Shown here one piece after another: positions 1 to 9,208 of a stretch of DNA of 64,000 nt. The DNA is taken from positions 1,501,001 through 1,565,000 of the forward strand of contig NZ_CP033922.1 of assembly GCF_003815715.1 (NCBI RefSeq), given 5' to 3'. Within the stretch, counting starts at the first letter, position 1. Each line of letters starts with the position of its first letter. A program made the position numbers and the translations under genes. The stretch comes from Chryseobacterium sp. G0162 (lineage in GTDB: Bacteria > Bacteroidota > Bacteroidia > Flavobacteriales > Weeksellaceae). Under the pieces are notes generated by a model that was given only the letters and a program-made list of their open reading frames with translations, was not told where the DNA came from and searched no databases.

Positions 1-785
1 CTTGCATTGATAATATCATCAAAAGACAGGTCTGCAGAAGAGTTTTTTCTGTTGTAAACATAATTGTTTGCTAAAACATCTCTTGCATTAGGATAGAAAA
101 TCCAGAATAGGTCGATAAGATCATCATTGCTTGCAATTGGCTTACCGTCTGGTCCTATAACTCCTTGTACTGCAGGATCTGGTCCCATTGCTGCAATACC
201 AAGAGGTCTGTATTTCATCTGTCCGTCTCTCTTATCTACGAACCACATTCCCATGATTTTAAGCACTTTTACTTTCTCAGTAGTCGTCTTAAATACGTCT
301 GTATATTCTTTTTTCTCCTGTTCAGTTAATTGTCTTCCTGAGTTTAGAATATCAATAGCAGCATCGTTGATTCTAACGTTCTCTAATCTTTTTTGGATTC
401 CCTCCGGTGAAAGCTTTACAGTAAAGTTTTCGTCGTCATACACCTGCTCAATTTTACCACTTAAAGCTGCATCTAACAGTAACTGGTATAGAGATCTAGT
501 AGGCGTAGAAAGAAGACCGTCCGGATTATCATAGTAAAATGGCTGATTGATCTTATCATTCATATCGATGATTTCCCAAACAAACATACTCTTAAGGATG
601 TCTTTGTCTTCCACAAATCCATATTCAAGAGGCTTTACTGTTTTATCAATAATAGTATCACCAACTTTTTGTTTGTTCTCCGCTCTCATCTGTCTAAACT
701 CTTCTGGAGAAGAAGCGTTCAGAATAGTCTGGGAAAATGCAAATCCCGAAACTAATACTAAAAGGGTGCTAATATATTTTTTCAT
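1..785 (-). CDS. gldN: GldN, T9SS/gliding motility ring protein (3' part cut off by window edge)
   Basis: GldN is a periplasmic component of the type IX secretion and gliding machinery; it works with the lipoprotein GldK in the ring on the outer-membrane side of the GldLM motor. The frame opens at ATG 785 with a signal peptide (MKKYISTLLVLVSGFAFSQ) and shows 261 codons before running off the left edge, so only the C-terminus is missing (family about 300 residues). It starts 20 bases after the stop of gldM and is the last gene of the gldK-L-M-N run seen here. Identification rests on gene order and on the GldN-like body (for example GMWFVDKRDGQMKYRPLGIA). Confidence 0.93.
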   Translation of the reverse strand, partial: MKKYISTLLVLVSGFAFSQTILNASSPEEFRQMRAENKQKVGDTIIDKTVKPLEYGFVEDKDILKSMFVWEIIDMNDKINQPFYYDNPDGLLSTPTRSLYQLLLDAALSGKIEQVYDDENFTVKLSPEGIQKRLENVRINDAAIDILNSGRQLTEQEKKEYTDVFKTTTEKVKVLKIMGMWFVDKRDGQMKYRPLGIAAMGPDPAVQGVIGPDGKPIASNDDLIDLFWIFYPNARDVLANNYVYNRKNSSADLSFDDIINA

Positions 786-805
786 AATAAATTACAATTT
801 TAGTC

Positions 806-2398
806 CTATTGAACATTAATAATAATAGGAGTAATGTTTTTAATCTGTTGGCCTTCCAATCCTTGAGCTGTTGCTTTAATATCAAAGATAGATACAACAT
901 CTCCTGCTCTCAGATTCTTTATTAATCCTGCTGCTTCACCTAATGTATTTCCATGAATCAATAGTGCTGCTCTACCAGGTACTCTTACCATGAACTGTGT
1001 TACATTGAACGAAACAGGGAAATCGAAGTCAGGAATAGCAGCCTGTACAGATTGGTTAGGAATAGAAGTTGCCGGCATCGACAATACATTCTGTCCTCTC
1101 ATCTGACCTTGCGGTGGCGGAACATTCTTGATTCTATATTCAAATACCTGAGATACTGATTTTCCATAAGGATCTACTCCAGATAATGTCAATTTCACTG
1201 TAGTACCTGTTGAAGGTTTTACAATCCACTTACCAGGGCCTGTATTTCTTACAGAAGCTCCCGGAGCTGATAATGAAAGTTTAGAATTATCTGCACCTAG
1301 GATAGATCCTGATACAGGGTTTTCTAATCCTCTATACATTACGTTCATTTTATCAGCAGAAAGTAATAATCCTTTTTCAAGTTTTACTTCTCTAGGTCCA
1401 GCAATTACATTATAAGTATGCGTCCAAGGGAAAGATTGTGGCTTACCTGAAGCATCTGTTAATGTAATCGTTCCAGCTAGTTTATGTTCTCCGATACCTG
1501 CTCCTGAAATAGGAATGATACCTTTACCATTTTCTTGCTTACTAACCCCAGAAATGCTTATCTTATTACTATTAGAATAAGTACCTAACATTACTTTTAC
1601 TTCAGCCTGCTTACCAGCCTGGATATCTGTAGGTCCTGAAACAATTGGTTCGTAGCTTGTAAACTTGATACTAGCATCTACTTTCTCCTGAAGCATTAAT
1701 GCTAATGCATCAGATTGTACGTTTCTGGCATCATTTTGGATAATTTCCAAATTAGATATCGCAGCAATAAGTGGCTGATGATAAAATTTATTTTGGAACC
1801 AAGTTTTCTCATTCGGAGATTTTCCTTTAGGATATTCCGCAATAAGAGATTTGTTGGCTCTATCTACTAAATCTTTAAGTTGATCATTATTACCAAAAGT
1901 TTTATTGATGTAATCTCTTACGTCATCTATTTTACGTTTTAGTTCTAATGCATTAGGAGAAGGTGAATTTTCATCTCCTTCTTTAAAGAAATATTCCGTA
2001 GTAGCTTCATTGTTATTTAATGCAGCAAAGTTTTCACTTACGTCAATCTCTTTTCCGGTTTTAGGATCTTTATCATGAAATTCTGATTGTTTTTTCAGTA
2101 AATCCTTGATATCCTGAGCATGTTTTACTAACGCATCAATCTTGGTTTTCAAAGATTTATAATCTTCCCAAGGTTTTGAGTAAGTATCCGGAACCTGCTG
2201 AGCTTTAGCTTCCAGCGTTTTTTCAAAAATCTTTTCGTTCTTTCTTTCTGTTAAAGTTCTGGTTTCATTTAATGCTCTTGTAGAGTCATAATATGATCTG
2301 ATGATTTCTGCATCAATGTTTAGGGCCATCATCGCGATGAACACCAGATACATCAGGTTGATCATCTTCTGACGAGGGGTCTGTTTTCCTTGTGCCAT
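806..2398 (-). CDS. gldM: GldM, T9SS motor periplasmic shaft protein
   Basis: GldM (530 aa) is the inner-membrane protein whose long periplasmic part forms the rotating shaft of the T9SS/gliding motor with GldL. A single hydrophobic segment near residues 11-26 (MINLMYLVFIAMMALNIDAE) follows a basic start, as in the family; the acidic residue in this helix lies where GldM couples to the proton-driven motor. The rest is periplasmic: a helical region to about 220, then beta-rich domains. Length and N-terminus match full-length GldM. It lies between gldL (53-base gap) and gldN (20-base gap) on the minus strand, consistent with one transcript. Confidence 0.96.
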   Translation of the reverse strand: MAQGKQTPRQKMINLMYLVFIAMMALNIDAEIIRSYYDSTRALNETRTLTERKNEKIFEKTLEAKAQQVPDTYSKPWEDYKSLKTKIDALVKHAQDIKDLLKKQSEFHDKDPKTGKEIDVSENFAALNNNEATTEYFFKEGDENSPSPNALELKRKIDDVRDYINKTFGNNDQLKDLVDRANKSLIAEYPKGKSPNEKTWFQNKFYHQPLIAAISNLEIIQNDARNVQSDALALMLQEKVDASIKFTSYEPIVSGPTDIQAGKQAEVKVMLGTYSNSNKISISGVSKQENGKGIIPISGAGIGEHKLAGTITLTDASGKPQSFPWTHTYNVIAGPREVKLEKGLLLSADKMNVMYRGLENPVSGSILGADNSKLSLSAPGASVRNTGPGKWIVKPSTGTTVKLTLSGVDPYGKSVSQVFEYRIKNVPPPQGQMRGQNVLSMPATSIPNQSVQAAIPDFDFPVSFNVTQFMVRVPGRAALLIHGNTLGEAAGLIKNLRAGDVVSIFDIKATAQGLEGQQIKNITPIIINVQ

Positions 2399-2451
2399 TC
2401 TCTTTTCTTTGTTTTTTGATTAAATAGTTTAAGTTCAGAAATGGTTAGGAA

Positions 2452-3144
2452 TTAAGACTTCATAGCAGTTAGCATACCACCATAAACTCTATTTAAGTTA
2501 TTAAGATTAGATGTTAAACCTTGTAGCTCTTGGTTGAATTTTTCAGAATGTTCAACAGATTTCTGCATATCAGAAACATATTTAGTTGCAAATTCTGCTT
2601 GTTTCTTACCGCTTTCCAACTGCATTGCATATAATGCATTCATACTTTCCATATGCTGAGCAGCCTTGTTCAACTGATCGTTATATTTATGAGTAGAAGC
2701 AGAAACGTCAACAGTTTGGTTGATTTGATCTACAGAACTTGAAAACTTGTCAATTCCAGTTCTTAGTCTCTCAAATAATTGAACATCTAGTCTAGCGTCT
2801 TCAAGCATTTTATCCAATTTAGTAGAAAGAGAGTTTTCTAATTCTGCGAATTGGTTACCTGTATTTCTAGTAGTTACATTTGAGTGTAATGGGTTTGGGT
2901 TCGCATGTTTATCTAATAATTCAGGGTAAACATTTTCCCAAGCATAAGACTCTTCAGTTTTTGGAGGGTCGAAAGCGAAGATAATAAAGATAATCGCTTC
3001 TGTAATAAGCCCTACAGTAAGTGCTATATTACCGTTAATTGGTCCCAGGGTTATGTGAGTAATTTTAAGCCAAGCTCCAAGAATTACAATTGCAGCACCG
3101 AATGAATAGAAGAAATTCATCCAAGCATCTTTCGTCTTAAACAT
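2452..3144 (-). CDS. gldL: GldL, T9SS proton-driven motor membrane protein
   Basis: GldL (230 aa) is the inner-membrane stator-like partner of GldM in the T9SS motor. Two hydrophobic helices lie near residues 9-27 and 36-57; the second contains a Glu (GLITEAIIFIIFAF), the kind of buried acid proposed to carry the proton flow. The C-terminal two-thirds is soluble and predicted helical, rich in Gln, Asn and Lys. The start at 3144 places a short polar stretch (MFKTKDAWMNFF) before the first helix, as usual in this family. Flanked by gldK and gldM in the same orientation. Confidence 0.95.
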   Translation of the reverse strand: MFKTKDAWMNFFYSFGAAIVILGAWLKITHITLGPINGNIALTVGLITEAIIFIIFAFDPPKTEESYAWENVYPELLDKHANPNPLHSNVTTRNTGNQFAELENSLSTKLDKMLEDARLDVQLFERLRTGIDKFSSSVDQINQTVDVSASTHKYNDQLNKAAQHMESMNALYAMQLESGKKQAEFATKYVSDMQKSVEHSEKFNQELQGLTSNLNNLNRVYGGMLTAMKS

Positions 3145-3204
3145 ATTGAGTTAGTTTTTTTAATGTTAAATAAAATTGTATTGAAAAATAATTGTTTTGG
3201 TTTA

Positions 3205-4626
3205 TTATCTGTTAACTCTTCTTGGCTTAACAGCTGCTTCAGGGATGTCCTGTACAGTTCTAAATCCGATATAGCTTCTTGCTGAATCTTTTCTCTCCCA
3301 GTCTCTTGCACCCGTCATTAACGCATATCCTATATCTTTCCAAGATCCACCTCTTACAGATTTTTTAGTATCCTTTTTATCTTTAGTAGAAGGATTTAGT
3401 GTAGAAGAGAATCCATAAGAAGAGTTGTTATATGCAGATTCTGTCCATTCAGAAACATTTCCAGCCATATCAAATAACCCAAATCCATTTTTCTTAAATT
3501 TCTTAACTGGAGCTGTATATGTATAAGTACCTTTTTTCTCGTCTTCCATATAGTTACCTCTCTTAGGTTTGAAGTTAGCTAAATAGCAACCTCTGTCATC
3601 CATTAAGTATGGACCTCCCCAAGGGTAAGTGGCATTTTGCATACCTCCTCTTGCAGCATATTCCCATTCGATTTCTGTTGGAAGACGGAACTGCAATGGT
3701 CTTTGTTTTTTTCTTTTTAGACTTTCGTTGTAATCAGTTTTCAATTTAGATCTGAAGTTACAATAAGCTCTCGCCTGATCCCATGTTACACCCACTACAG
3801 GATAGTTTTTGTAAGCCTTGTGCCAGAAATATTGTTCAAATAATGGCTCATTGTAAGCAAAGTGGAAATCTTTTACCCAAACCGTAGTATCGGGATAAAT
3901 CGCGATACTTTGGCTTTTCAGGTAATTGGCTCCTCTTTCGTTATCTGCAAGTGCTGCATCCATATCTCCCCAACGGTACGTATACTTCAACTTACTTACA
4001 TCTAAAATTCTTTCGTTTCCAATTCTTGAAGAAGCAGGCAAATACATAGATTCCAGAACTTCTGCGTACTCTACATCCGGGTATTTTGAAGTACTCCAGT
4101 GTAAAGGAATTTTCCAGTCTAATCTTTTGCTAGCATCATAGGTTCCGTCTTCACGGCCCCCCTGACCTTCCATATATTCTTGATAAGGTGTTAAATTTTC
4201 TTCTTTTTTAGCAAGGTATGCATAATCTCCTATGCTTGCTCCTCTACGACCACCTTCATCACCACCTTCTCCGGCAGCTTCAGCGAGTAGAGTTCTTGCG
4301 ATAGAATCTCTTACATAGTTGATAAATACCCTGTATTCTGCATTGGTAGTTTCTGCTTCATCCATGAAGAAAGAAGAAACAGTAACTGTCTTCAATGATG
4401 CTTTTTCAGGTGTATTTGTTGGATCCTGGTCTGCTAAACCAGCAACAAATGAACCTGCAGGAATTGCAACCATTCCGTATGGTCGTTCCGCAACAAATGA
4501 TTTCGTTTTTTCTCTTGGTATCAATTCTCCTTTTGTTCCTGGCTTCCCTACAGAAGAGCTGCCACCACCTGAACAAGATACCGATGCTACCGACGCAGAC
4601 AATAATAAAAGAAATATCCTTTTCAT
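3205..4626 (-). CDS. gldK: GldK, T9SS/gliding ring lipoprotein
   Basis: GldK (473 aa) is the outer-membrane lipoprotein that forms the periplasmic T9SS ring with GldN. The N-terminus is a lipoprotein signal ending in SVASVSC, with Cys about residue 18 followed by a Gly/Ser-rich linker. The body is the formylglycine-generating-enzyme/sulfatase-modifying fold used structurally in GldK and GldJ, shown by FDMAGNVSEWTE, VRGGSWKDIG and the closing GFRTVQD. GldJ shares this fold, but the position before gldLMN identifies GldK. It is the first gene of the operon; a near-consensus -7 element (TATATTTA on the minus strand, about 4649-4656) lies just upstream. Confidence 0.95.
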   Translation of the reverse strand: MKRIFLLLLSASVASVSCSGGGSSSVGKPGTKGELIPREKTKSFVAERPYGMVAIPAGSFVAGLADQDPTNTPEKASLKTVTVSSFFMDEAETTNAEYRVFINYVRDSIARTLLAEAAGEGGDEGGRRGASIGDYAYLAKKEENLTPYQEYMEGQGGREDGTYDASKRLDWKIPLHWSTSKYPDVEYAEVLESMYLPASSRIGNERILDVSKLKYTYRWGDMDAALADNERGANYLKSQSIAIYPDTTVWVKDFHFAYNEPLFEQYFWHKAYKNYPVVGVTWDQARAYCNFRSKLKTDYNESLKRKKQRPLQFRLPTEIEWEYAARGGMQNATYPWGGPYLMDDRGCYLANFKPKRGNYMEDEKKGTYTYTAPVKKFKKNGFGLFDMAGNVSEWTESAYNNSSYGFSSTLNPSTKDKKDTKKSVRGGSWKDIGYALMTGARDWERKDSARSYIGFRTVQDIPEAAVKPRRVNR

Positions 4627-4734
4627 GTTAATTTTTATAATTAAGCCGTAAATATATAATTTTTTTAAGAAACTTTTAAGATTTTTTTTGAAATAACGGA
4701 AGAAATCTAAATTTATTTTATTTACAACTAATTT

Positions 4735-6588
4735 TTATTCCACAGTTACAGATTTTGCCAAATTTCTCGGCTGATCTACGTTCGCTCCTCTATATACTGC
4801 AATATAATAAGCAAGCAGTTGTAACGGTACTGACGCTACAATTGGAGAGAAACATTCTGAGGTTTCAGGAATTTCAATAACGTAATCTGCCATTTCGCTA
4901 ACCTGACGGTCACCTTTATTAACAACAGCTATAACTTTTCCTTTTCTTGCTTTGATTTCCTGAACATTACTTACAATTTTATCATAGTGTCCTTTTTTAG
5001 GTGCTATAATAACAATTGGCATATTTTCATCAATCAGAGCGATTGGTCCGTGCTTCATTTCTGCAGCTGGATACCCTTCTGCATGGATATAAGAAATTTC
5101 TTTTAATTTCAAAGCTCCTTCCAGGGCAGCTGGATAATTGTATCCTCTACCTAAATAAAGGAAGTTGGTAGCCTTCACAAAATCTTTTGCAATATTTTGA
5201 GTCAGCTCATGAGTAGTACTTAATACTTCTTCAATCTTTTTAGGAATAGCATCAAGCTCAGCAATTAAACTCATAAACTCAGCATTTCCTAAATTTCCAT
5301 TGTGCTTACCTAATTTAAATGCAATTAAAGTAAGAATAGTAAGCTGTGCTGTAAATGCTTTTGTAGAAGCCACACCAATTTCAGGACCTGCATGGGTGTA
5401 AGAACCAGCATCTGTAATTCTTGCAATAGATGAATCTACTACATTACATATACCATATATAAATGCTCCTTTTTCTTTTGCTAATTTTAAAGCAGCCATT
5501 GTGTCTGCTGTTTCTCCAGATTGAGAAATTGCAATGACAACATCTTTATCCGTAATGATAGGGTTTCTGTATCTGAATTCTGAAGCATATTCTACCTCTA
5601 CCGGAATTCTTGCATATTCTTCAATAAGGTATTCTCCGATAAGACCTGCATGCCATGAAGTTCCACAAGCAATGATAATTATTCTATTAGCATTTTTGAA
5701 CTTTTCTACATGATCCCAGATTCCAGCCATTTTAATAACTCCCTCATCAACAAGAAGTCTTCCTCTCATTGTATCATGAATAGACTTAGGCTGTTCAAAG
5801 ATTTCTTTTAACATGAAATGCTCATATCCGCCTTTTTCAATTTGCTCTAAGCTTAATTTAAGTTCTTGGATTTCAGGTTCAATCTTAGAGTTGTCATTAA
5901 TTGTTCTGATATCTACTCCATTTTCTAATGAAATGGTTGCCATGTGGCCTTCTTCAAGGTAAATAGCTTCTTTTGTAAACTCTACAAAAGGAGAAGCATC
6001 AGAAGCAATGAAATATTCTTTTTCACCAAGTCCGATCGCTAAAGGAGATCCTAATCTTCCTACAACCAACACTCCAGGATAATCTTCATGAAGTACTGTT
6101 ATAGCATATGCTCCATACACTTCATTTAAAGCATATCTCACAGCTGCCGGGAAATCAATTTCCGGATTAAGGTCCATAAAATACTGAACAAGATTCACCA
6201 ATACTTCTGTATCTGTTTCTGATTTGAAAGTAAATCCTTTTTCAGTAAGCATCGTTTTAATGGTATCATAATTTTCAATAATACCATTGTGTACTAGAGC
6301 TATTTTTCCATTATTTGACAAATGCGGGTGAGAATTTCTGTCGCTTGGAACTCCATGGGTAGCCCAACGAGTATGCCCCATACCAATATTGGCCGTTCCT
6401 TTTAATTGCTTGGAAATATTCACCAAATCTTCCACCTTACCTTTTGTTTTTTCTACTTCAAACTTATTGTTTGAACCTTCCAAAACTATTCCAGCACTAT
6501 CATACCCTCTGTATTCCAGTCTTCTAAGACCATTAATTACGATCTCATAAGCATCCTGAAAACCTGTATATCCTACTATTCCGCACAT
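4735..6588 (-). CDS. glmS: Glutamine--fructose-6-phosphate aminotransferase (isomerizing)
   Basis: GlmS (617 aa) makes glucosamine-6-phosphate from fructose-6-phosphate and glutamine, the entry step to UDP-GlcNAc for peptidoglycan and LPS. Cys2 (MCGIVGYTG) becomes the N-terminal nucleophile of the glutaminase domain; RRLEYRGYDSAGI is the class II amidotransferase signature. Two SIS domains follow (IIIACGTSWHAG; SQSGETADT) and the protein ends in the family motif LAKSVTVE. Full length. It follows the DUF4270 gene by 28 bases on the same strand, and no glmS ribozyme was seen, as expected outside Firmicutes. Cytosolic. Confidence 0.98.
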   Translation of the reverse strand: MCGIVGYTGFQDAYEIVINGLRRLEYRGYDSAGIVLEGSNNKFEVEKTKGKVEDLVNISKQLKGTANIGMGHTRWATHGVPSDRNSHPHLSNNGKIALVHNGIIENYDTIKTMLTEKGFTFKSETDTEVLVNLVQYFMDLNPEIDFPAAVRYALNEVYGAYAITVLHEDYPGVLVVGRLGSPLAIGLGEKEYFIASDASPFVEFTKEAIYLEEGHMATISLENGVDIRTINDNSKIEPEIQELKLSLEQIEKGGYEHFMLKEIFEQPKSIHDTMRGRLLVDEGVIKMAGIWDHVEKFKNANRIIIIACGTSWHAGLIGEYLIEEYARIPVEVEYASEFRYRNPIITDKDVVIAISQSGETADTMAALKLAKEKGAFIYGICNVVDSSIARITDAGSYTHAGPEIGVASTKAFTAQLTILTLIAFKLGKHNGNLGNAEFMSLIAELDAIPKKIEEVLSTTHELTQNIAKDFVKATNFLYLGRGYNYPAALEGALKLKEISYIHAEGYPAAEMKHGPIALIDENMPIVIIAPKKGHYDKIVSNVQEIKARKGKVIAVVNKGDRQVSEMADYVIEIPETSECFSPIVASVPLQLLAYYIAVYRGANVDQPRNLAKSVTVE

Positions 6589-6616
6589 ATTTATTTTGTC
6601 TTGTGTTTATTGTGTT

Positions 6617-8251
6617 TTATTTATTAGCTGTTGAATAAGTAACTACCAGCTTAACTCTATTTTTATCATTACTAGGATCACTTCCTATCAGTACTACTCT
6701 GTTCATATCAGTAGCTCTGGAGGTATATTTTGCTCCATATGGTATTCCATTGTTAGATGGGTTTTTCACAAATGCTCCTAGGTTAATTAATACAGGATCA
6801 TTGGTTGCCAACGTAGTAGTACCGTCTTTACCTTCAACAATATTTTTAATCGTTTTTGTGACTACAAATTCATAATACTCAGGAGTATCCCCATTCTTCG
6901 CATTATAATAATACATTGGGAATCCGGCATTCATATCTGCTGTATACACAAGGTTTGCATAATCAATTGTACCATCTTGTTTATAGGGAAGCGGAACAAG
7001 TGTAAACTTACGGTTTGCCGCTACAGATTGAGCATTAACAAATGTATTATCCATATCTACATATACTCTGATTTTAGCTCCTATAATACCAGCTTTATCA
7101 TTTTTAAACTTATCTTTCAGGCCATTAATAACATCATCCGGAATTTTCACACCCATAGAAGGCCCTCCCATTCCCTGAAGGAAAATTCTAGAATCACCAT
7201 TTTTTGTAAATGTAGGTATTGCCGTTCCAAGAGCAGAATTGCTTCTATCATATGCATATTGTCCGAGATGAACATTTTTATTTCCAAGATCAAATTCAAT
7301 ATTTGCTTGTGTTCTGGTTACTGTACCATTTTCTGTTTTATCATATTTATAATACATGATAAGCTGCATATCATTAGGAGAAAACTGGAAAAGATAACCA
7401 TCATTTTCTTCCACTGAAAGCTTGATTCCATTGAAATATCTTGTAAAGTTTGCAGCATCCTGAAGCACAGGTTTTCCTTTTTGATCAAGAATCTTCTGCT
7501 GGAAGAAAGTTTTATCCAGGTTTATTCTAAAGCCTAACTTACCATCAAATACATTAACATTATCAGATTTCCTGGTAACCGTTACAGTACTTACGTTTCC
7601 GTCAAAAACTCCAGACCCTAGTAAAGTACCTGTAGTAACACCACTTGCAGTAGAATATGTAAACTCTGTTTTGCTTGCGTCTAAGAACGAAGTAACTTCA
7701 TTTACATTAATTTTCATAGACTTAAAAGCATCACCATCTTTACCATATTTAAAAATCGGGTATGTTTTCTTCTCTATTGAAACAGCTACTTTCTCATTTC
7801 CAACAGGAAAGTCATTTTTGTCATAAGCACCAGGTGCTACTACTTTATCAGCTATATAATAAGTATCATCTGCTGTATTTGCAGGTGTTCTTACCACCAG
7901 TACCACGGAATCTACTTCTGGTTTATCTCCGAAATCAAAGGTAGCAGGTAATCTCAATTGAGTAATATAAGAAGCTTTCTGCATTCCAAATTGACCTTCT
8001 TTAAAAGCTCCAAGAACAGCTACATTAGATCCCCCAGTAGCGAGCAGTCTGTTCGCATCGCTCCTGATAGAGTCATTATTATTAATATTATAGGCTATAA
8101 TAGGCAATGAAAGTTCAGTACCTTTTGCAGCATCTTTATCAAAGAGTTGTTGACCAAGCGAATCCGGATCCGGTTCGCAGTTATAAAGAATTGCACTTCC
8201 GAAAACCGCCAATAGAAGCATGGCGAAAGTCCTTTTAAGAGTATGAGTCAT
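6617..8251 (-). CDS. DUF4270 family lipoprotein
   Basis: A 544-residue exported protein of the DUF4270 family, found widely in Bacteroidetes and of unknown function. The N-terminus has a lipoprotein signal (LLLAVFGSAILYNC, Cys about residue 26) followed by EPDPDSLGQ, typical of the family start. The remainder is soluble and beta-rich with no catalytic motif that I recognise; it is probably anchored in a membrane facing the periplasm or surface. It lies between a starch-synthase-like gene (15-base gap) and glmS (28-base gap), an order that I recall from other flavobacteria and which hints at a cell-envelope role. That role is an inference. Confidence 0.85.
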   Translation of the reverse strand: MTHTLKRTFAMLLLAVFGSAILYNCEPDPDSLGQQLFDKDAAKGTELSLPIIAYNINNNDSIRSDANRLLATGGSNVAVLGAFKEGQFGMQKASYITQLRLPATFDFGDKPEVDSVVLVVRTPANTADDTYYIADKVVAPGAYDKNDFPVGNEKVAVSIEKKTYPIFKYGKDGDAFKSMKINVNEVTSFLDASKTEFTYSTASGVTTGTLLGSGVFDGNVSTVTVTRKSDNVNVFDGKLGFRINLDKTFFQQKILDQKGKPVLQDAANFTRYFNGIKLSVEENDGYLFQFSPNDMQLIMYYKYDKTENGTVTRTQANIEFDLGNKNVHLGQYAYDRSNSALGTAIPTFTKNGDSRIFLQGMGGPSMGVKIPDDVINGLKDKFKNDKAGIIGAKIRVYVDMDNTFVNAQSVAANRKFTLVPLPYKQDGTIDYANLVYTADMNAGFPMYYYNAKNGDTPEYYEFVVTKTIKNIVEGKDGTTTLATNDPVLINLGAFVKNPSNNGIPYGAKYTSRATDMNRVVLIGSDPSNDKNRVKLVVTYSTANK

Positions 8252-8266
8252 TAAAAATGTGTTTTT

Positions 8267-9037
8267 TTAATAAAGTTGATTTATAGAATCTACATCAAGA
8301 TACTCCGACTTTTGAGTCGCTGTTTCATTGAAAGCCTTATCAAGGTCTTCATCCAGGAATTCATCTCCTTTTACAACAGTATCTACATAGTTCATACTTT
8401 CGATAACGAAACTTTTGATCGTTGGATTATCTAACGCTTTTAATCCTGAAATATTATCAAACTTCAGCTTTTCATCGATCTTTTTATCAAGTTCAGCTTC
8501 TTTCTCATTGTATAAGGAAAGAACAATCTTTGCATCCTTGAAATAAGTATCTGATTCGTAGTAAGTTTTAAGATAAATTGGAACAAATGAAGACATCCAT
8601 CCATTCAAATGAATAACATCCGGTACCCAATTGAGCTTTTTGATGGTTTCAATTACTCCTCTGGCAAAGAAAATTGCTCTTTCGTCATTATCATCGAAAG
8701 GGGTTCCTTCATCATCGAAATAATATTGTTTTCTTTTGAAGTATTCTTCATTGTCTATAAAGTAAACTTGAAGTCTTTCCCCCGGAAGAGACGCTACTTT
8801 AATGATAAGTGGCTGATCCAGGTCATTGATAATAATATTCATCCCTGAAAGACGGATCACCTCATGAAGTTGGAATTTTCTCTCACTTATTTGTCCAAAT
8901 CTTGGCATAAAAACTCTTACATCATTGCCTTCATTGTGCATCTTAAGCGCCATTTTGTTTACCACAGCGGCCATATTTGTATCTTCCTGGTATGGATACA
9001 TCTCTGTAGTAATATACAGTATTTTTTGATTCGGCAT
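8267..9037 (-). CDS. Starch/glycogen-synthase-like protein, N-terminal GT5 domain only
   Basis: A 256-residue protein matching the N-terminal Rossmann half of GT5 glycogen/starch synthases: ILYITTEMYPYQED, then MALKMHNEGNDVRVFMPRFG and PDVIHLNGWMSSFVP. The C-terminal nucleotide-sugar-binding half is absent, as full GlgA has about 480 residues. The frame is open to 9079, but ATG 9037 is chosen because it gives the usual start MPNQKILYITTEM and because the -7 promoter element at 9077-9084 would overlap the longer start. Cotranscribed with DUF4270 and glmS and divergent from panC. A regulatory or scaffold role is as likely as catalysis; the substrate is unknown. Confidence 0.8.
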   Translation of the reverse strand: MPNQKILYITTEMYPYQEDTNMAAVVNKMALKMHNEGNDVRVFMPRFGQISERKFQLHEVIRLSGMNIIINDLDQPLIIKVASLPGERLQVYFIDNEEYFKRKQYYFDDEGTPFDDNDERAIFFARGVIETIKKLNWVPDVIHLNGWMSSFVPIYLKTYYESDTYFKDAKIVLSLYNEKEAELDKKIDEKLKFDNISGLKALDNPTIKSFVIESMNYVDTVVKGDEFLDEDLDKAFNETATQKSEYLDVDSINQLY

Positions 9038-9076
9038 AAACTTTCTATCTAATTTTTGTAAAAATGCTTTAATGTG

Positions 9077-9084
9077 CAAAATTA
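9077..9084 (-). promoter_or_regulatory. Bacteroidetes -7 element for the GT5-like/DUF4270/glmS operon
   Basis: The minus strand reads TAATTTTG, a match to TAnnTTTG, about 40 bases before ATG 9037. No good TTG -33 element was seen at the usual spacing. It supports the shorter start of the downstream gene. Confidence 0.5.
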
Positions 9085-9180
9085 CAAAAAAACATCCAAC
9101 ATTATTTTAATTAACATTTTTTTACGAAAATTCCCTTTGGCAAATTGGTAAAAACACATTTTATTATATGATATTTTTAG

Positions 9181-9188
9181 TATTTTTG
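9181..9188 (+). promoter_or_regulatory. Candidate -7 element for panC
   Basis: TATTTTTG matches the Bacteroidetes -7 consensus TAnnTTTG and ends 20 bases before the panC ATG at 9209. No clear -33 TTG at the usual distance. Confidence 0.5.
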
Positions 9189-9208
9189 AATAAGTATTAA
9201 AATAAACT

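Noticed and set aside
547..819. Plus-strand frame opposite gldN
   Set aside because: Antisense shadow of gldN, whose minus-strand frame has a signal peptide and fits the operon.
4627..4734. glmS ribozyme or other riboswitch near glmS
   Set aside because: This spacer lies downstream of glmS, not upstream, and the 28-base spacer before glmS is too short to hold one.
6977..7417. A 146-codon plus-strand open frame inside the DUF4270 gene
   Set aside because: Antisense to an intact lipoprotein gene; Ile/Lys/Ser-rich shadow composition with no recognisable motif.
9038..9079. Longer N-terminus for the GT5-like protein
   Set aside because: The -7 promoter element at 9077-9084 overlaps this ATG, and the family begins at MPNQKILYITTEM.
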